64,000 bases of DNA from Bacillota bacterium. GTDB lineage: Bacteria > Bacillota_C > Negativicutes > JAEYSJ01. This document shows, one piece after another, positions 8,280-17,559 of this stretch. Position 1 is the first letter of the stretch; each line of letters starts with the position of its first letter. Below the pieces are notes generated by a model that saw only the letters and a program-made list of their open reading frames with translations, ran no database searches and was not told the DNA's origin. The position numbers were made by a program, and so were the translations under genes. The DNA lies in contig JAEYSJ010000073.1 in NCBI GenBank assembly GCA_023434855.1, positions 1 through 64,000 on the forward strand, in the 5' to 3' direction.

Positions 8280-10217
8280 ATGAAAAAAAGGATTATATTT
8301 TTTACAGTAACAGTGATGTTATTGGTTTTGATTTTTTCAGCAATGACCATAACCTCGGCTGCCAATCATCAAGGTACCTTGCGAATTCGAAACATGAAAA
8401 TTATTCATGGCAGTGGCTGGACAACGTTGCCTTTGGAGCGCGCTACCGGAGGGGCGCAGCCAGCTGCACTGCCAACTGGCGCACAAGACTTTACGGTGGA
8501 TGCTCCCGCTAATCCGAACGGTCCCGTTCTCGATCTAGCGGACTTTGGAGCTATCGCCGATGGCAATTCTCCACCCTCATCAGGTCCTGATCGAAACCTT
8601 GCGGCGTTAAAGGCAGCGATTGCCAAGTGCCGTGAGACCAAAGCTTCTAAACTCATTATACCAAAAGGAGTCTATCGAATCGCGTCAGGTGAAAGCATTG
8701 TTTTTGACGGATTAAGCGATTTTATCTTCGACGGCGGTGGCTCAACCTTTCTTTTTAATCAAATCAAAGGAGGTGCCGGGATTGTGATCAAAAATTGCAC
8801 CCGCACTGTCTTTTTAAATTTCAACCTTGACTGGGATTGGAAGATCGACCCGCTGGCTTCTGTTGGTAGAATTACCGCAACAGCTCCGGATTCCTCCTTT
8901 TTCGAGATGCATTTTGAGACTTCCGCACCACTGGATCCCAAACGATGGGTGACGATGAACCCTCTGGACGAAAAGCTGCGCGCCCCTGGAACCGGCAAAG
9001 AGTTCAGCGGATTTACTCCGATTAAAATCGAATCAATCGATCCGCAAACTGTCCGCGTCTGGCCCTCTCGCCCCATCGCTCCGACAATAGGACAACTCTA
9101 TCTGTTGCGCCACTATACCTATGAGAAACACGGCATTGTAATGGCGAACAACACCCAACTGTCGCTTCGGGATATGACCATTTTCTCATTTCCCGGAATT
9201 GGATTTATTGTCTCCGGTGATCAGCATCACTTTGAACTGCTGCGCTGTCGCATCACCTATCCCGACAATGAGCGTCGGTCAATCACTACCACTGCCGACG
9301 GATTTCATGTTGAGCAGTCCCAAGGTTTCATCAAATTGGACGACTGTGATTTTGGCTATATGGGTGATGATTGCATCAACATTCATGATAATTTCCATCA
9401 GGGAGTTCGCCGTGTGGACGCCCGCATAATCGTGGCCACCAATATTGTTCCTTGGCGGTGTCCCTATGCGGCGGGAGACATGATAGAAATTCGCAATGGC
9501 GACTATTCGCCGACAGGTTTTACTGGGAAACTAACAGAAGCAAGGGCGGACTATAAAAACAACGAAACAACGTTAGTTTTCGACCAGGAACTGCCCAGTC
9601 ACGTCGCTTCTGACGCGATCCTTTTCAATCACCGCTACAACTCGCACAACTGCATTATTCGGAACTCTTATTTTCATGAAAATCGGGCGCGCGCCATTCT
9701 TTGTAACACTGCCGATTGGCTTATCGACGGGAACAGGTTCTTTCATAATCAATACTCGGCGCTACATCTGTTGGCAGATAGTAATAGCTCCTGGAACGAG
9801 GGATTTGGAGCGCAAAACATTATTATTCGTAACAACCAATTTATGGCGGAAAACCCCGCAGGAGCGCATGACGGCGCTGTTGTTTATGTAAGCGCCGATA
9901 TCAATGGTAGGCCATCCTACTATCCCCTTTTGGAAAATATCCTGTTTGAGAAAAATGTTTTAGAAGAAACGCCTGGCCCCGCCATTGAGGCGGCCTCATT
10001 CAAAAATTTGATCATCCACAATAATCGCTTTATTAACCGTGAGAAAGCTCTAATTGCTTTTAAGATGCGCGGCAGCATCCGTGCCGAGCTTGGCAGCGGC
10101 CTTTGGGTGGAAGGAAATGAGTGGACAACTCAAAATGGCAATGCTTCGCCCAGCATCTTCTTTGATGCCGAAACCACCCAAAATATCGTTTGTCATGGCA
10201 ATCGCCTGACAAATTGA
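8280..10217 (+). CDS. Exported parallel beta-helix carbohydrate-active protein (GH110-like)
   Basis: A 645-residue protein with a signal peptide (MKKR followed by a long hydrophobic core, cleavage near TSA). It begins with a pectate-lyase-type entry segment (LADFGAIADG, about 86-95) and continues with many right-handed beta-helix turns. The stretch TTADGFHVE (about Asp340) followed by GYMGDDCINIH (about Asp363, Asp364 and His369) resembles the active-site strand of GH110 alpha-galactosidases. The ATG at 8280 follows TGGAGGG; an in-frame ATG at 8190 is less likely. It lies 89 bp behind the glycosidase and is probably coexpressed with it. Confidence 0.65.
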   Translation: MKKRIIFFTVTVMLLVLIFSAMTITSAANHQGTLRIRNMKIIHGSGWTTLPLERATGGAQPAALPTGAQDFTVDAPANPNGPVLDLADFGAIADGNSPPSSGPDRNLAALKAAIAKCRETKASKLIIPKGVYRIASGESIVFDGLSDFIFDGGGSTFLFNQIKGGAGIVIKNCTRTVFLNFNLDWDWKIDPLASVGRITATAPDSSFFEMHFETSAPLDPKRWVTMNPLDEKLRAPGTGKEFSGFTPIKIESIDPQTVRVWPSRPIAPTIGQLYLLRHYTYEKHGIVMANNTQLSLRDMTIFSFPGIGFIVSGDQHHFELLRCRITYPDNERRSITTTADGFHVEQSQGFIKLDDCDFGYMGDDCINIHDNFHQGVRRVDARIIVATNIVPWRCPYAAGDMIEIRNGDYSPTGFTGKLTEARADYKNNETTLVFDQELPSHVASDAILFNHRYNSHNCIIRNSYFHENRARAILCNTADWLIDGNRFFHNQYSALHLLADSNSSWNEGFGAQNIIIRNNQFMAENPAGAHDGAVVYVSADINGRPSYYPLLENILFEKNVLEETPGPAIEAASFKNLIIHNNRFINREKALIAFKMRGSIRAELGSGLWVEGNEWTTQNGNASPSIFFDAETTQNIVCHGNRLTN

Positions 10218-10252
10218 CCCCTCTACTTTATGTCAATTACCCTATTCAATTT

Positions 10253-11059
10253 TTATATCAGATTCATGCTGCCTGTGCGGTAACCGGCCAAATCTAATGT
10301 TACGAAAGTAAAGCCCAGTTTAGCAAATAAATGGTTAATGGCAACAAGGTTAGCCGGTTGGATAATAATCGGAAATTCACCAGGTTCTACTTCAATACGC
10401 GCCGTTGTGCCGTAGTGCCTTACTCGTACCTGACCGGTGCATAATCGTTTCAGTAATTCCTCCGCCGCTTCCACTTGGTGCAGCCGCTCATCAGTTACCT
10501 GCAGCCCATAAGCGATGCGGGAAGATAAACAAGCCGCGCTGGACTTATTCCATGTCGACAGTCCCCATTCGCGGGAGATTTGTCTAATTTCCTCCTTGCT
10601 CAATCCCGCTTCCAGCAATGGACTTCGTACTGTAGGCATCTCAGAAACTGCCCGCATGCCTGGCCGGTAGTCATGACGGTCATCGGCGTTGGACCCTTCC
10701 AGTACCCACGCCAAACCTTGCTCCTCAGCCCATCTGGCCAATACGCCAAATCGTTGTTTTTTGCAAAAATAGCAGCGATTTGGCGTATTGGCCGCAAACT
10801 CCGGACTCTCCAGTTCATTAATAGTAATTAAATAATGCTTAACGTTTATTTCTTCGGCAATACGGATAGTATCTTGCCGCTCACTTTCCGGCAAAGTTGA
10901 TGAACACGCTGTTACGGCCACCACCTTATCACCCAAAACCCGTTTAGCCGCCGCTGCCAGGAAACTGCTGTCCACACCGCCGGAGAAACCTACCACTGCG
11001 CTGCCTAATGATTCTAATATCTGATTAAGTTCGCTTAATTTTTCTGTTATTGATTTCAT
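10253..11059 (-). CDS. larE: ATP-dependent sacrificial sulfur transferase LarE
   Basis: 268 residues, the usual LarE length. The PP-loop ATP site is SGGVDSS (26-32). Cys177 in SAACLSSR matches the cysteine that Lactobacillus LarE sacrifices as sulfur donor for the nickel-pincer cofactor. A Cys pair (RCYFCK, 96 and 99) is also present. The start overlaps by ATGA the stop of a 19-codon reading frame, so translation may be coupled. The unit is preceded by a copy of the repeated attenuator leader, tying it to the sulfur genes. No larA, larB or larC is in the window, so the acceptor is unknown. Confidence 0.85.
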   Translation of the reverse strand: MKSITEKLSELNQILESLGSAVVGFSGGVDSSFLAAAAKRVLGDKVVAVTACSSTLPESERQDTIRIAEEINVKHYLITINELESPEFAANTPNRCYFCKKQRFGVLARWAEEQGLAWVLEGSNADDRHDYRPGMRAVSEMPTVRSPLLEAGLSKEEIRQISREWGLSTWNKSSAACLSSRIAYGLQVTDERLHQVEAAEELLKRLCTGQVRVRHYGTTARIEVEPGEFPIIIQPANLVAINHLFAKLGFTFVTLDLAGYRTGSMNLI

Positions 11060-11115
11060 ATGTACATAACCAGCTCTTCGCTGTGCTCAAGCCCACAATG
11101 ATTGTTATTAGACAT
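11056..11115 (-). CDS. 19-residue leader peptide overlapping larE
   Basis: A very short frame whose ATG (11115) is six bases after GGGGAG, the only strong ribosome site of the transcript. Its TGA overlaps the larE ATG. The peptide contains one Cys and two His (HCGLEH). It may exist to couple translation to larE or to bind a metal; both are inference. Confidence 0.5.
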   Translation of the reverse strand: MSNNNHCGLEHSEELVMYI

Positions 11116-11261
11116 GTTCATCTCCCCTTTATAAGTATTTATGGAAAATCAAAGTTGTCTTATTGTAACCTATCTGTTTCCACCAGACCGAAAATGTAAT
11201 TAATACTGCCGTACCCTTTCCCACTCCTTTTTTGATATTCCTGCTCAATTGGGACAAATAA

Positions 11262-11330
11262 AGCAAATAAAATAAACAAGGCAATCGAATTGCTTACGCA
11301 CTCGATTGCCTCCGGTTTACCGGTCAACAA
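11262..11330 (-). promoter_or_regulatory. Attenuator leader copy 1 (larE)
   Basis: GUUGA, stem CCGGU/ACCGG, then AGGC, which begins a terminator (AGGCAAUCGA ... UCGAUUGCCUU) followed by a U-rich run. It is about 150 bases upstream of the small reading frame and larE. Confidence 0.8.
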
Positions 11331-11380
11331 TTAAATTCACCAAATTGCTCAAATTTGAAGCATTTTTCCTTCTAAGTTAG

Positions 11381-11409
11381 AAGGTAGCACATTTACCTTG
11401 TAAAGTCAA
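11381..11409 (-). promoter_or_regulatory. Sigma-A promoter of larE unit
   Basis: TTGACT (11404-11409), 17-base spacer, TACCTT (11381-11386), read on the minus strand, upstream of leader copy 1. Confidence 0.55.
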
Positions 11410-11442
11410 TATATTTCTGCATTTTTTCTTCCCTTTTCTAAT

Positions 11443-11556
11443 CCACAGGTTGAGCTACGGCAACGCTTGGGTATCGATGACCGTTTGTTGCGCTTGTCTG
11501 TCGGCATTGAAAATGAAGAGGATATCATTGCCGATCTATCACAGGCTCTGGCCTAA
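11443..11556 (+). pseudogene. C-terminal remnant of a Cys/Met-metabolism PLP enzyme
   Basis: The plus-strand frame ending at TAA 11554-11556 encodes about 37 residues matching the C-terminal signature of cystathionine gamma-synthase/lyase or O-acetylhomoserine sulfhydrylase (RQRLGIDD, RLSVGIE, then a DIIADL segment). Nothing upstream codes for the rest. It is a decayed trans-sulfuration gene, left just upstream of the methyltransferase operon promoter. Confidence 0.65.
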
Positions 11557-11580
11557 TAAAACTACCGAATAAAATATTGC

Positions 11581-11610
11581 TTGACATCTACCAGATAATT
11601 ATGGCAAAAT
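11581..11610 (+). promoter_or_regulatory. Promoter of methyltransferase-RACo operon
   Basis: TTGACA (11581-11586), 18-base spacer, CAAAAT (11605-11610), about 30 bases before leader copy 2. Confidence 0.5.
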
Positions 11611-11639
11611 GATTAAAACCTTATTATTTCCTATTAAGC

Positions 11640-11700
11640 GGCTGATCAGAAAACTGAAGGCCACAGAAGTTTATCCAAACTTCTGTGGCCTTTTTTATTT
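11640..11700 (+). promoter_or_regulatory. Attenuator leader copy 2 (methyltransferase-RACo operon)
   Basis: GCUGA (11641-11645), stem UCAG/CUGA with an AAAA loop, AGGC (11658-11661), then a strong terminator (GGCCACAGAAGUUU pairing with AAACUUCUGUGGCC) and a U-run. One of two copies on the plus strand, and the cleanest example. Confidence 0.85.
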
Positions 11701-11768
11701 TCGCAAAATCAGATCATAAAAAGAAGAATATTTGTGAGGAAGAAATCCCCATTTACAGGAGGCAATAC

Positions 11769-12848
11769 ATGATGATAATTGATGGCATGACCCCCGTTGA
11801 ACGCTTTGCGGCCTACGGTCGGGGAGAAAAAATTGACCGTCTCCCCTGCGTACCCATTGTGGGCAATACTGCCGCCCGGGTAATTAACGTCAAAGTTTCT
11901 GAGCTTTCGCTTGATGGCGCGTTGCTGGCCAAAGCCCAAATTGCAGCCTACCGCCGTTTTAAGTATGATGTCATTCGCATTTTTACCGATCTCTATGTCC
12001 AGGCCGAAGCCATGGGCGCCAAAGTACGGTATCCGGACGACGAAACTGCCTATCTGGAATGTCCGGCAATTAATGAAATCTCTGAAATCAATCGGTTACA
12101 GCCTGCCGACCCTTATCGTGACGGCAACCTGCCCCGTCACCTTGAAGCGCTGCGTATTGTCCTGGACGCTGTGGGCAAGGAAGTGGCTGTGACCAGCGCA
12201 ATTACCTGCCCCTTTACCAATGCGGCTTTCTTGATTGGAACAGAGGAACTTGTCCGGCTAGTAGGGAAGAATCCGGAAGCTGTTCACCGTCTATGCGCAG
12301 TATCGCTGGAAACAAACCTGAATTATGCAAAAGCTATTATTGATGCCGGCGGTTCACCCAGTCTCACTGATGCCATGTCTTCTTCCACCATCATCAGTCC
12401 CAAACAATTCAAAGAATTTGCCTTTCCCTACCTGCAAAAATTGATTGCCTATATTCATTCCCGGGGTAAAGCAGTGACGCTGCATATCTGCGGCAAAACC
12501 AGCAAAATATGGGATCTGATGGTTGAAGCCGGTGCTGATTGCATCAGCATCGATAACGCCGCCAATTTGCTGGAAGCCAAACAAAAAGTCGGACACAGGG
12601 TCCGCCTCATGGGGAACGTAAAACCTGCTGAGATCATGCTGCAAGGCACACCTGACGATGTGCGCCATGCGGTCATTGATTGTGTTCGGCAAGCCTGTGA
12701 TAATCCTAAAGGCTATATTGTTGCCTCAGGATGCAGCCTGCCTACTGAAACCCCGTTTGCCAATATTGATGCTATGCTTAACACTGTGCGGGAAATCGGC
12801 TATCCCGTTGATCCGGCACAGCTGGAGAAATTAGCATATCAATTCTAA
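11769..12848 (+). CDS. MtaA/CmuA-type methyltransferase (uroporphyrinogen decarboxylase fold)
   Basis: A 359-residue protein of the UroD/MtaA/CmuA family, which moves methyl groups between a corrinoid protein and a thiol or tetrahydrofolate. Zinc-ligand positions are visible: His239 and Cys241 (LHICG) and Cys322 (SGCSLPTE). The ATG at 11769 follows ACAGGAGG; the frame extends to 11685 through the leader but that part is untranslated. It heads a plus-strand operon with a second paralogue, a RACo-like activator and an ABC importer. The operon has no corrinoid protein, the nearest being at 60562-61215. Confidence 0.75.
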   Translation: MMIIDGMTPVERFAAYGRGEKIDRLPCVPIVGNTAARVINVKVSELSLDGALLAKAQIAAYRRFKYDVIRIFTDLYVQAEAMGAKVRYPDDETAYLECPAINEISEINRLQPADPYRDGNLPRHLEALRIVLDAVGKEVAVTSAITCPFTNAAFLIGTEELVRLVGKNPEAVHRLCAVSLETNLNYAKAIIDAGGSPSLTDAMSSSTIISPKQFKEFAFPYLQKLIAYIHSRGKAVTLHICGKTSKIWDLMVEAGADCISIDNAANLLEAKQKVGHRVRLMGNVKPAEIMLQGTPDDVRHAVIDCVRQACDNPKGYIVASGCSLPTETPFANIDAMLNTVREIGYPVDPAQLEKLAYQF

Positions 12849-12863
12849 TGGAGGTATATCCGC

Positions 12864-13910
12864 ATGAATGGCTTAAACCCTAAAGAGCGCCTGCTCAAAG
12901 TACTCTGCAAAGAATCTGTAGACAGACCACCTGTCATCTGCCCCGGTGGCATGATGAACGCCGCTGTCGTCGATGTCATGAACGCCAGTGGCCACACCCT
13001 GCCGGCCGCCCATAGCGACGCGGCAATGATGGCGGCGCTTGCCGCTGCCGTACATCAATATACCGGTTTTGAAAATCTGGGAATTCCCTTCTGCATGACG
13101 GCAGAAGCGGAAGTTTTGGGCAGTACCGTTGATTGCGGTACAATTTCCTGTGAACCCAAAATTGTTAAAGAAATATTTTCATCCGCGGCCGACGCTTCGT
13201 TTAAGGATATAGACGCAATGCTGAACTCCGGCAGAATTCAAGCTGTTGCCAAAGCAGCGCAGCTGCTGGCGGCGCAATACCCTGCTGTTCCGGTGGCCGG
13301 CAATTTAACCGGTCCCGTCAGTGCGGCAGCTTCAATCATTGATCCTATGCGTTTTTTAAAAGACCTGCGCAAAAATTCCGCGGCTTCGCATCGTGTAATG
13401 GACTATGTCACCGCTTTTTTGATTGCCTTCGCCACTTTGCTCATTGACAACGGCGTAACACTAATTTCTATTGCCGACCCAACTGCCACAGGTGAAATAC
13501 TCGGCCCGAAAATATTTAACGAGTATGCCCTTACGTATTTAAACAAGCTCATTGATGCCATTCATGCTCATAAATCCCCTGATGGCCATAACATTCCGGT
13601 GATTGTTCATATCTGCGGTGACATGAATGCCGTAAAACAGCTAATTCCCGCCATCAAAGCTGATGCCATCAGTACAGACGCAGTCGTTAACCTGCGGCAG
13701 CTAAAGGAAGAATTTCCCGGACTCGTTACCATGGGGAATCTCAGTACCTATCTGTTGGAGTTCGGCCCAACTGACAAAATAATTAGCCAAACCAAACGCC
13801 TGGCGGCTGATGGTATTAACATCATATCCCCCGCCTGCGGTTTGAGTACCTCCACTGCTATCCAACACATCCAGGCGATGACTGATGCTGTAAAAAGCGG
13901 AAAGGAGTGA
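12864..13910 (+). CDS. MtaA/CmuA-type methyltransferase, second copy
   Basis: A 348-residue paralogue of the preceding gene, from which it is separated by 15 bp. Zinc-ligand candidates are His249 and Cys251 (VHICGD) and Cys325 (PACGLS). The N-terminal third, with a PVICPGGMMN segment, differs from its neighbour, so the two may act on different partners, for example one on the substrate side and one on the folate or coenzyme side. The ATG follows TGGAGG. The next gene begins with GTG four bases after this stop. Confidence 0.75.
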   Translation: MNGLNPKERLLKVLCKESVDRPPVICPGGMMNAAVVDVMNASGHTLPAAHSDAAMMAALAAAVHQYTGFENLGIPFCMTAEAEVLGSTVDCGTISCEPKIVKEIFSSAADASFKDIDAMLNSGRIQAVAKAAQLLAAQYPAVPVAGNLTGPVSAAASIIDPMRFLKDLRKNSAASHRVMDYVTAFLIAFATLLIDNGVTLISIADPTATGEILGPKIFNEYALTYLNKLIDAIHAHKSPDGHNIPVIVHICGDMNAVKQLIPAIKADAISTDAVVNLRQLKEEFPGLVTMGNLSTYLLEFGPTDKIISQTKRLAADGINIISPACGLSTSTAIQHIQAMTDAVKSGKE

Positions 13911-13914
13911 AATT

Positions 13915-15621
13915 GTGGCTTTAGTTCGTTTTTTGAACAGTCAGGCTGATGCTGCCGCTCAGTCCTCGGACAGCGAGATCCAAGTTCCGTTTGGAACTAC
14001 TATTTTAGAAGCAGCCCGGGCCGCCGGCATACTTATCGAGTCCCCGTGCAACTGTGCCGGAACTTGTGGCAAATGCAAAGTACAGGTAGCTGCGCAATCC
14101 TTACCTTATATCATTTATAAAGCCAATACGGAAGAACAACTTCTGTCCCAAAGTGAAATCAGCCAAGGTATTGTTTTGGCCTGCCGCACTGAAATCCAGG
14201 GAGACATTGACGTCACGCTCATCCACCGCCGCGACAACAAGGATGTACAAATTCTCAGCGATGGCCTTAACCTGGATGTACAACTGGACAGCTTTATCAA
14301 AAAACAATACCTGCCCGACTGCCGGGAAACGCTGGTGCTGGCCGGCGGCGAGCTTTTAGCGCGGGAAACAGGTGATACCACGGAAAGAAATTACGGCATG
14401 GTTGTAGACATTGGTACTACAACACTAGTGCTATCCTTGCTAAACCTGAATACCGGCCGGGAGCTTGCCGCCGTCTCAGCTCTTAATCCCCAAAGCCTGT
14501 ACGCCCAGGATGTCCTGTCGCGCATAAATTTTGCTGCAAAAGAGACCGGCTTATCAGTTATGTATACCGGCATAATTGATGCTATCAATGCCATGATTGA
14601 AGAAGCACTGACGAAAACAGGTATCAGTTCCGGCAACATTTATGATGTGGTATTCAGCGGTAATACCTGCATGCTGCACCTTGCCGTGAATACAAACCCG
14701 GCTCCACTAGGAAAATACCCCTACACACCGGTCATATACGGCGGAAATCGGATTGCAGCAAGTGAGCACAATCTCAATGTCGCTCCCTGCGCCCAGCTAT
14801 ACTTACCGCCAATCATCTCCGCCTACGTGGGAGCGGATATTACCTCAGGGATTCTCGCCGCCGACCTACAGCATTTGGAAGGTACTACACTGTTTGTCGA
14901 TATCGGAACTAATGGCGAAATGGCATTGGCGGTTGATGGACAGCTCACCGCCACTTCTACAGCCGCCGGGCCAGCCTTTGAAGGCATGAACATTGCCTGC
15001 GGCATGCGGGCGGCGCCGGGAGCAATAGAAAAATTCCAAATCAAGGGTAATAATAGTGTCTTTATTAAAACTATCGGCAACGAAGCAGCTGCCGGTATTT
15101 GCGGCAGCGGTCTGGTGGATATTGTTGGAGAACTGGCTGCTCATAAGATTATTGGTACAAACGGTAAATTTGCTTCAGCAAGTGTTCTGGAATTTCCACT
15201 ACTTACCGCTAGAATGGCAAAAATTGATGATAAAACTATTTTCCGGTTACAAAACAACATATACCTGTCACAGAAAGACGTCCGCCAGGTACAACTGGCT
15301 AAAGGAGCCATCCGGGCAGGTATTGAAAGCCTGCTGGCAGCAAAACAACTCAATGCTAACCAGGTAGACCGCGTATATATTGCCGGTTCCTTTGGCTACC
15401 ATCTGAATGCCGCCAGCCTCATTCACATCGGCCTGCTGCCTGAAGCATTCCGGGACAAGATCAGTTTCCTTGGCAACACATCCAAAACTGGCGGGCAGGC
15501 TTTTTTATTAAACCAGGCGGCCAGAAGTCAAATGGCTGATTTGGTTAAAACAGTAGAAGTGCTGGAGCTGGCAACAACCAATGATTTTGATAAGTTATTT
15601 GTCAAGTGCCTCAATTTCTAG
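13915..15621 (+). CDS. Reductive activator of corrinoid proteins (RACo-like)
   Basis: A 568-residue ASKHA-type ATPase with an N-terminal plant-type ferredoxin domain. Cys45, Cys51, Cys54 and Cys90 fit a [2Fe-2S] site (C-x5-C-x2-C...C). The actin-like core starts at VVDIGTTT (about 162), with a second phosphate loop FVDIGTNGE (about 325) and the adenosine motif IAGSFG near the C-terminus. Such proteins reduce inactive Co(II) corrinoids with ATP. The start is GTG with AAAGGAG five bases upstream. Its presence supports corrinoid-dependent methyl transfer by this operon together with a corrinoid protein encoded elsewhere. Confidence 0.85.
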   Translation: MALVRFLNSQADAAAQSSDSEIQVPFGTTILEAARAAGILIESPCNCAGTCGKCKVQVAAQSLPYIIYKANTEEQLLSQSEISQGIVLACRTEIQGDIDVTLIHRRDNKDVQILSDGLNLDVQLDSFIKKQYLPDCRETLVLAGGELLARETGDTTERNYGMVVDIGTTTLVLSLLNLNTGRELAAVSALNPQSLYAQDVLSRINFAAKETGLSVMYTGIIDAINAMIEEALTKTGISSGNIYDVVFSGNTCMLHLAVNTNPAPLGKYPYTPVIYGGNRIAASEHNLNVAPCAQLYLPPIISAYVGADITSGILAADLQHLEGTTLFVDIGTNGEMALAVDGQLTATSTAAGPAFEGMNIACGMRAAPGAIEKFQIKGNNSVFIKTIGNEAAAGICGSGLVDIVGELAAHKIIGTNGKFASASVLEFPLLTARMAKIDDKTIFRLQNNIYLSQKDVRQVQLAKGAIRAGIESLLAAKQLNANQVDRVYIAGSFGYHLNAASLIHIGLLPEAFRDKISFLGNTSKTGGQAFLLNQAARSQMADLVKTVEVLELATTNDFDKLFVKCLNF

Positions 15622-15657
15622 AGAACTGCTTGAATTTTAAATTAGGGAGGGTATATC

Positions 15658-16737
15658 ATGACTCGACGAATCATTGCCGTACTATGCCTGATTTCTTTGT
15701 TTTCCCTTGTTCTTATAGGATGCAGTCAGAATTCCGAGAAAAAGTCGGTGGCTCCATCTGCGACAGCCCAGGCGCCGACGGACAAAATCAAGTTTAATAT
15801 CGGCTACTTGCCGGCTGTAGGACATGTGTTGTATTTTATCGCTAAAGAAAAAGGCTTTTATGAACAGGAAGGCCTGGATGTGGAACTCTTTCAATTTACC
15901 AATTCAGGCGAAGGCTTGAACGCGATTAAAAGCGGTAAATTGGACGCAGGTTCCTTTGGCACTGCAGCGCCGCAAACTTTCATTGCCAAAGGAACACCTT
16001 TTGTGAACATTGGCGGAATGCAAAGCGAAGGCCATGCGGTTGTCACCAAACCGGAAAATGCCGATCAGTTCAAAAACCCTCAAAGCTTTGTCGGCAAAAA
16101 AATTGCCACCGTTCGCTTAGCCACTGGTGATGCTGTTTGGCGGTCGGCCCTCTCTAAAGCAGGGATTGACTGGAAAACACAGGTGACCATTCAGGAACTG
16201 GATTCACCGGCTGCCGTACTGGAAGCTGTTAAAAAAGGATCAGCCGATGCCGGACTGGTTTGGGTACCATTCTCCGAAATGGCTGAGCAGCAGGGTTTGA
16301 AAATTGCCGCTTGGTCGTCGGATTATATGGAAAACCATGTCTGCTGCCGGATAGTTGCCTTACAAGATCGTCTCCAAGCTAATAAAGAAGCATATATCCG
16401 TTTTTCCCGGGCCCAGATCCGTGCTTATGATTTTTACCTTAACAACCAGGCGGAAACTGTAGACATTCTAAGTAAATACGTAAAACTTGATAAGGATTTG
16501 CTGAAAAAGGCTGCCTATAGCGGTCACATTCACAGTATACCTGATCCGGATAAAAAACGTTTTGCTGCTTTCTGGGAAGCTATGAAAAATGCCGGCTACC
16601 TGCAAAGTGATCTGGACATCAATAATTTTGTTAATACGGATATTTATAAAGAAGCGTTGACCGGACTGCGTGGACGTGATCCGCAAAACCCTACCTATAT
16701 TGAGTTAGAGAAAGATTTTGCTATAAATGACCTGTAA
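15658..16737 (+). CDS. ABC importer substrate-binding lipoprotein (sulfonate/nitrate/taurine type)
   Basis: A 359-residue binding protein of the SsuA/TauA/NMT1 group. A lipoprotein signal ends at LIGC (Cys22). The ligand-domain opening FNIGYLPAVGH and the segment GSFGTAAPQ are typical. It is followed at once by ATPase and permease genes, giving a full importer. The operon context (methyltransferases, RACo, attenuator leader) suggests a methylated sulfur or sulfonate compound, but the substrate cannot be read from sequence. Confidence 0.8.
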   Translation: MTRRIIAVLCLISLFSLVLIGCSQNSEKKSVAPSATAQAPTDKIKFNIGYLPAVGHVLYFIAKEKGFYEQEGLDVELFQFTNSGEGLNAIKSGKLDAGSFGTAAPQTFIAKGTPFVNIGGMQSEGHAVVTKPENADQFKNPQSFVGKKIATVRLATGDAVWRSALSKAGIDWKTQVTIQELDSPAAVLEAVKKGSADAGLVWVPFSEMAEQQGLKIAAWSSDYMENHVCCRIVALQDRLQANKEAYIRFSRAQIRAYDFYLNNQAETVDILSKYVKLDKDLLKKAAYSGHIHSIPDPDKKRFAAFWEAMKNAGYLQSDLDINNFVNTDIYKEALTGLRGRDPQNPTYIELEKDFAINDL

Positions 16738-16758
16738 TGAACTAAGGGGGTACGCCAT

Positions 16759-17559
16759 ATGCTGAACCTTGAAAATGTTTCACTGACCTATCCCGGCGAT
16801 GACCGCCCGGCTGTCACTGACATGTCCCTAAATATTGCGGAAGGCGAATTTATCGCTGTCGTCGGTCCCAGCGGCTGCGGCAAAAGTTCGACTGTCAGCC
16901 TCCTGGCGGGCCTGCTTCCACCCAGCGCAGGCAGTATTAATTTAAATGGGGCAGCCATCCGGGGGCCGGGACCGGACCGGGCTGTTGTTTTTCAGGATTA
17001 CTCACTGTTTCCCTGGATGACTGCTGTGGAAAACATTATTTTTGCGTTAAAGCAGCGTAAACAATCAGGTGTTTCAAGAGACGTACGGAAAGAAGCTCTC
17101 CGCTACCTGGATTTAGTTGGCTTGTCTGATGCGAAAAATAAGTATCCCGGAGAGTTGTCCGGCGGTATGCGGCAGAGAGTAGCTATCGCCCGCGCCTTCG
17201 CCCTGGATGCTCCGGTATATCTTATGGATGAACCCTTCGGCGCGGTAGATGCAAAAAACCGTGTTTCCCTCCAGGATTTATTGCTGCGGCTCTGGATGGG
17301 AACCGGCCGGCAAAAAACGATTTTTCTGGTAACTCACGATATTGATGAAGCCTTATATCTGGCTGACCGGATTGTAGTGTTTACACCCGGGCCGGGACGC
17401 ATCCGCCAGATTGTTACCGTCCCGTTTCCCCGGCCAAGACGTCGGTATTTTCTCGTACAAGAACCGGCCTATATCGGATTACGCAACGAAATCATGACAT
17501 TGCTGCAACATGAAATTCTGGAAGAGATACAAAAAGTTGAAGGAGGCGCCGGCATATGA
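16759..17559 (+). CDS. ABC importer ATPase (SsuB/TauB type)
   Basis: 266 residues. Walker A GPSGCGKS (36-43), Q-loop in VVFQDYSLFPW, signature LSGGMRQRVAIARA and Walker B VYLMDEP are all intact. The D-loop and switch histidine (TLVTHD-like, here LVTHDIDEA) follow. The gene starts 21 bp after the binding-protein gene and overlaps the permease gene by 4 bp (ATGA). Confidence 0.85.
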   Translation: MLNLENVSLTYPGDDRPAVTDMSLNIAEGEFIAVVGPSGCGKSSTVSLLAGLLPPSAGSINLNGAAIRGPGPDRAVVFQDYSLFPWMTAVENIIFALKQRKQSGVSRDVRKEALRYLDLVGLSDAKNKYPGELSGGMRQRVAIARAFALDAPVYLMDEPFGAVDAKNRVSLQDLLLRLWMGTGRQKTIFLVTHDIDEALYLADRIVVFTPGPGRIRQIVTVPFPRPRRRYFLVQEPAYIGLRNEIMTLLQHEILEEIQKVEGGAGI

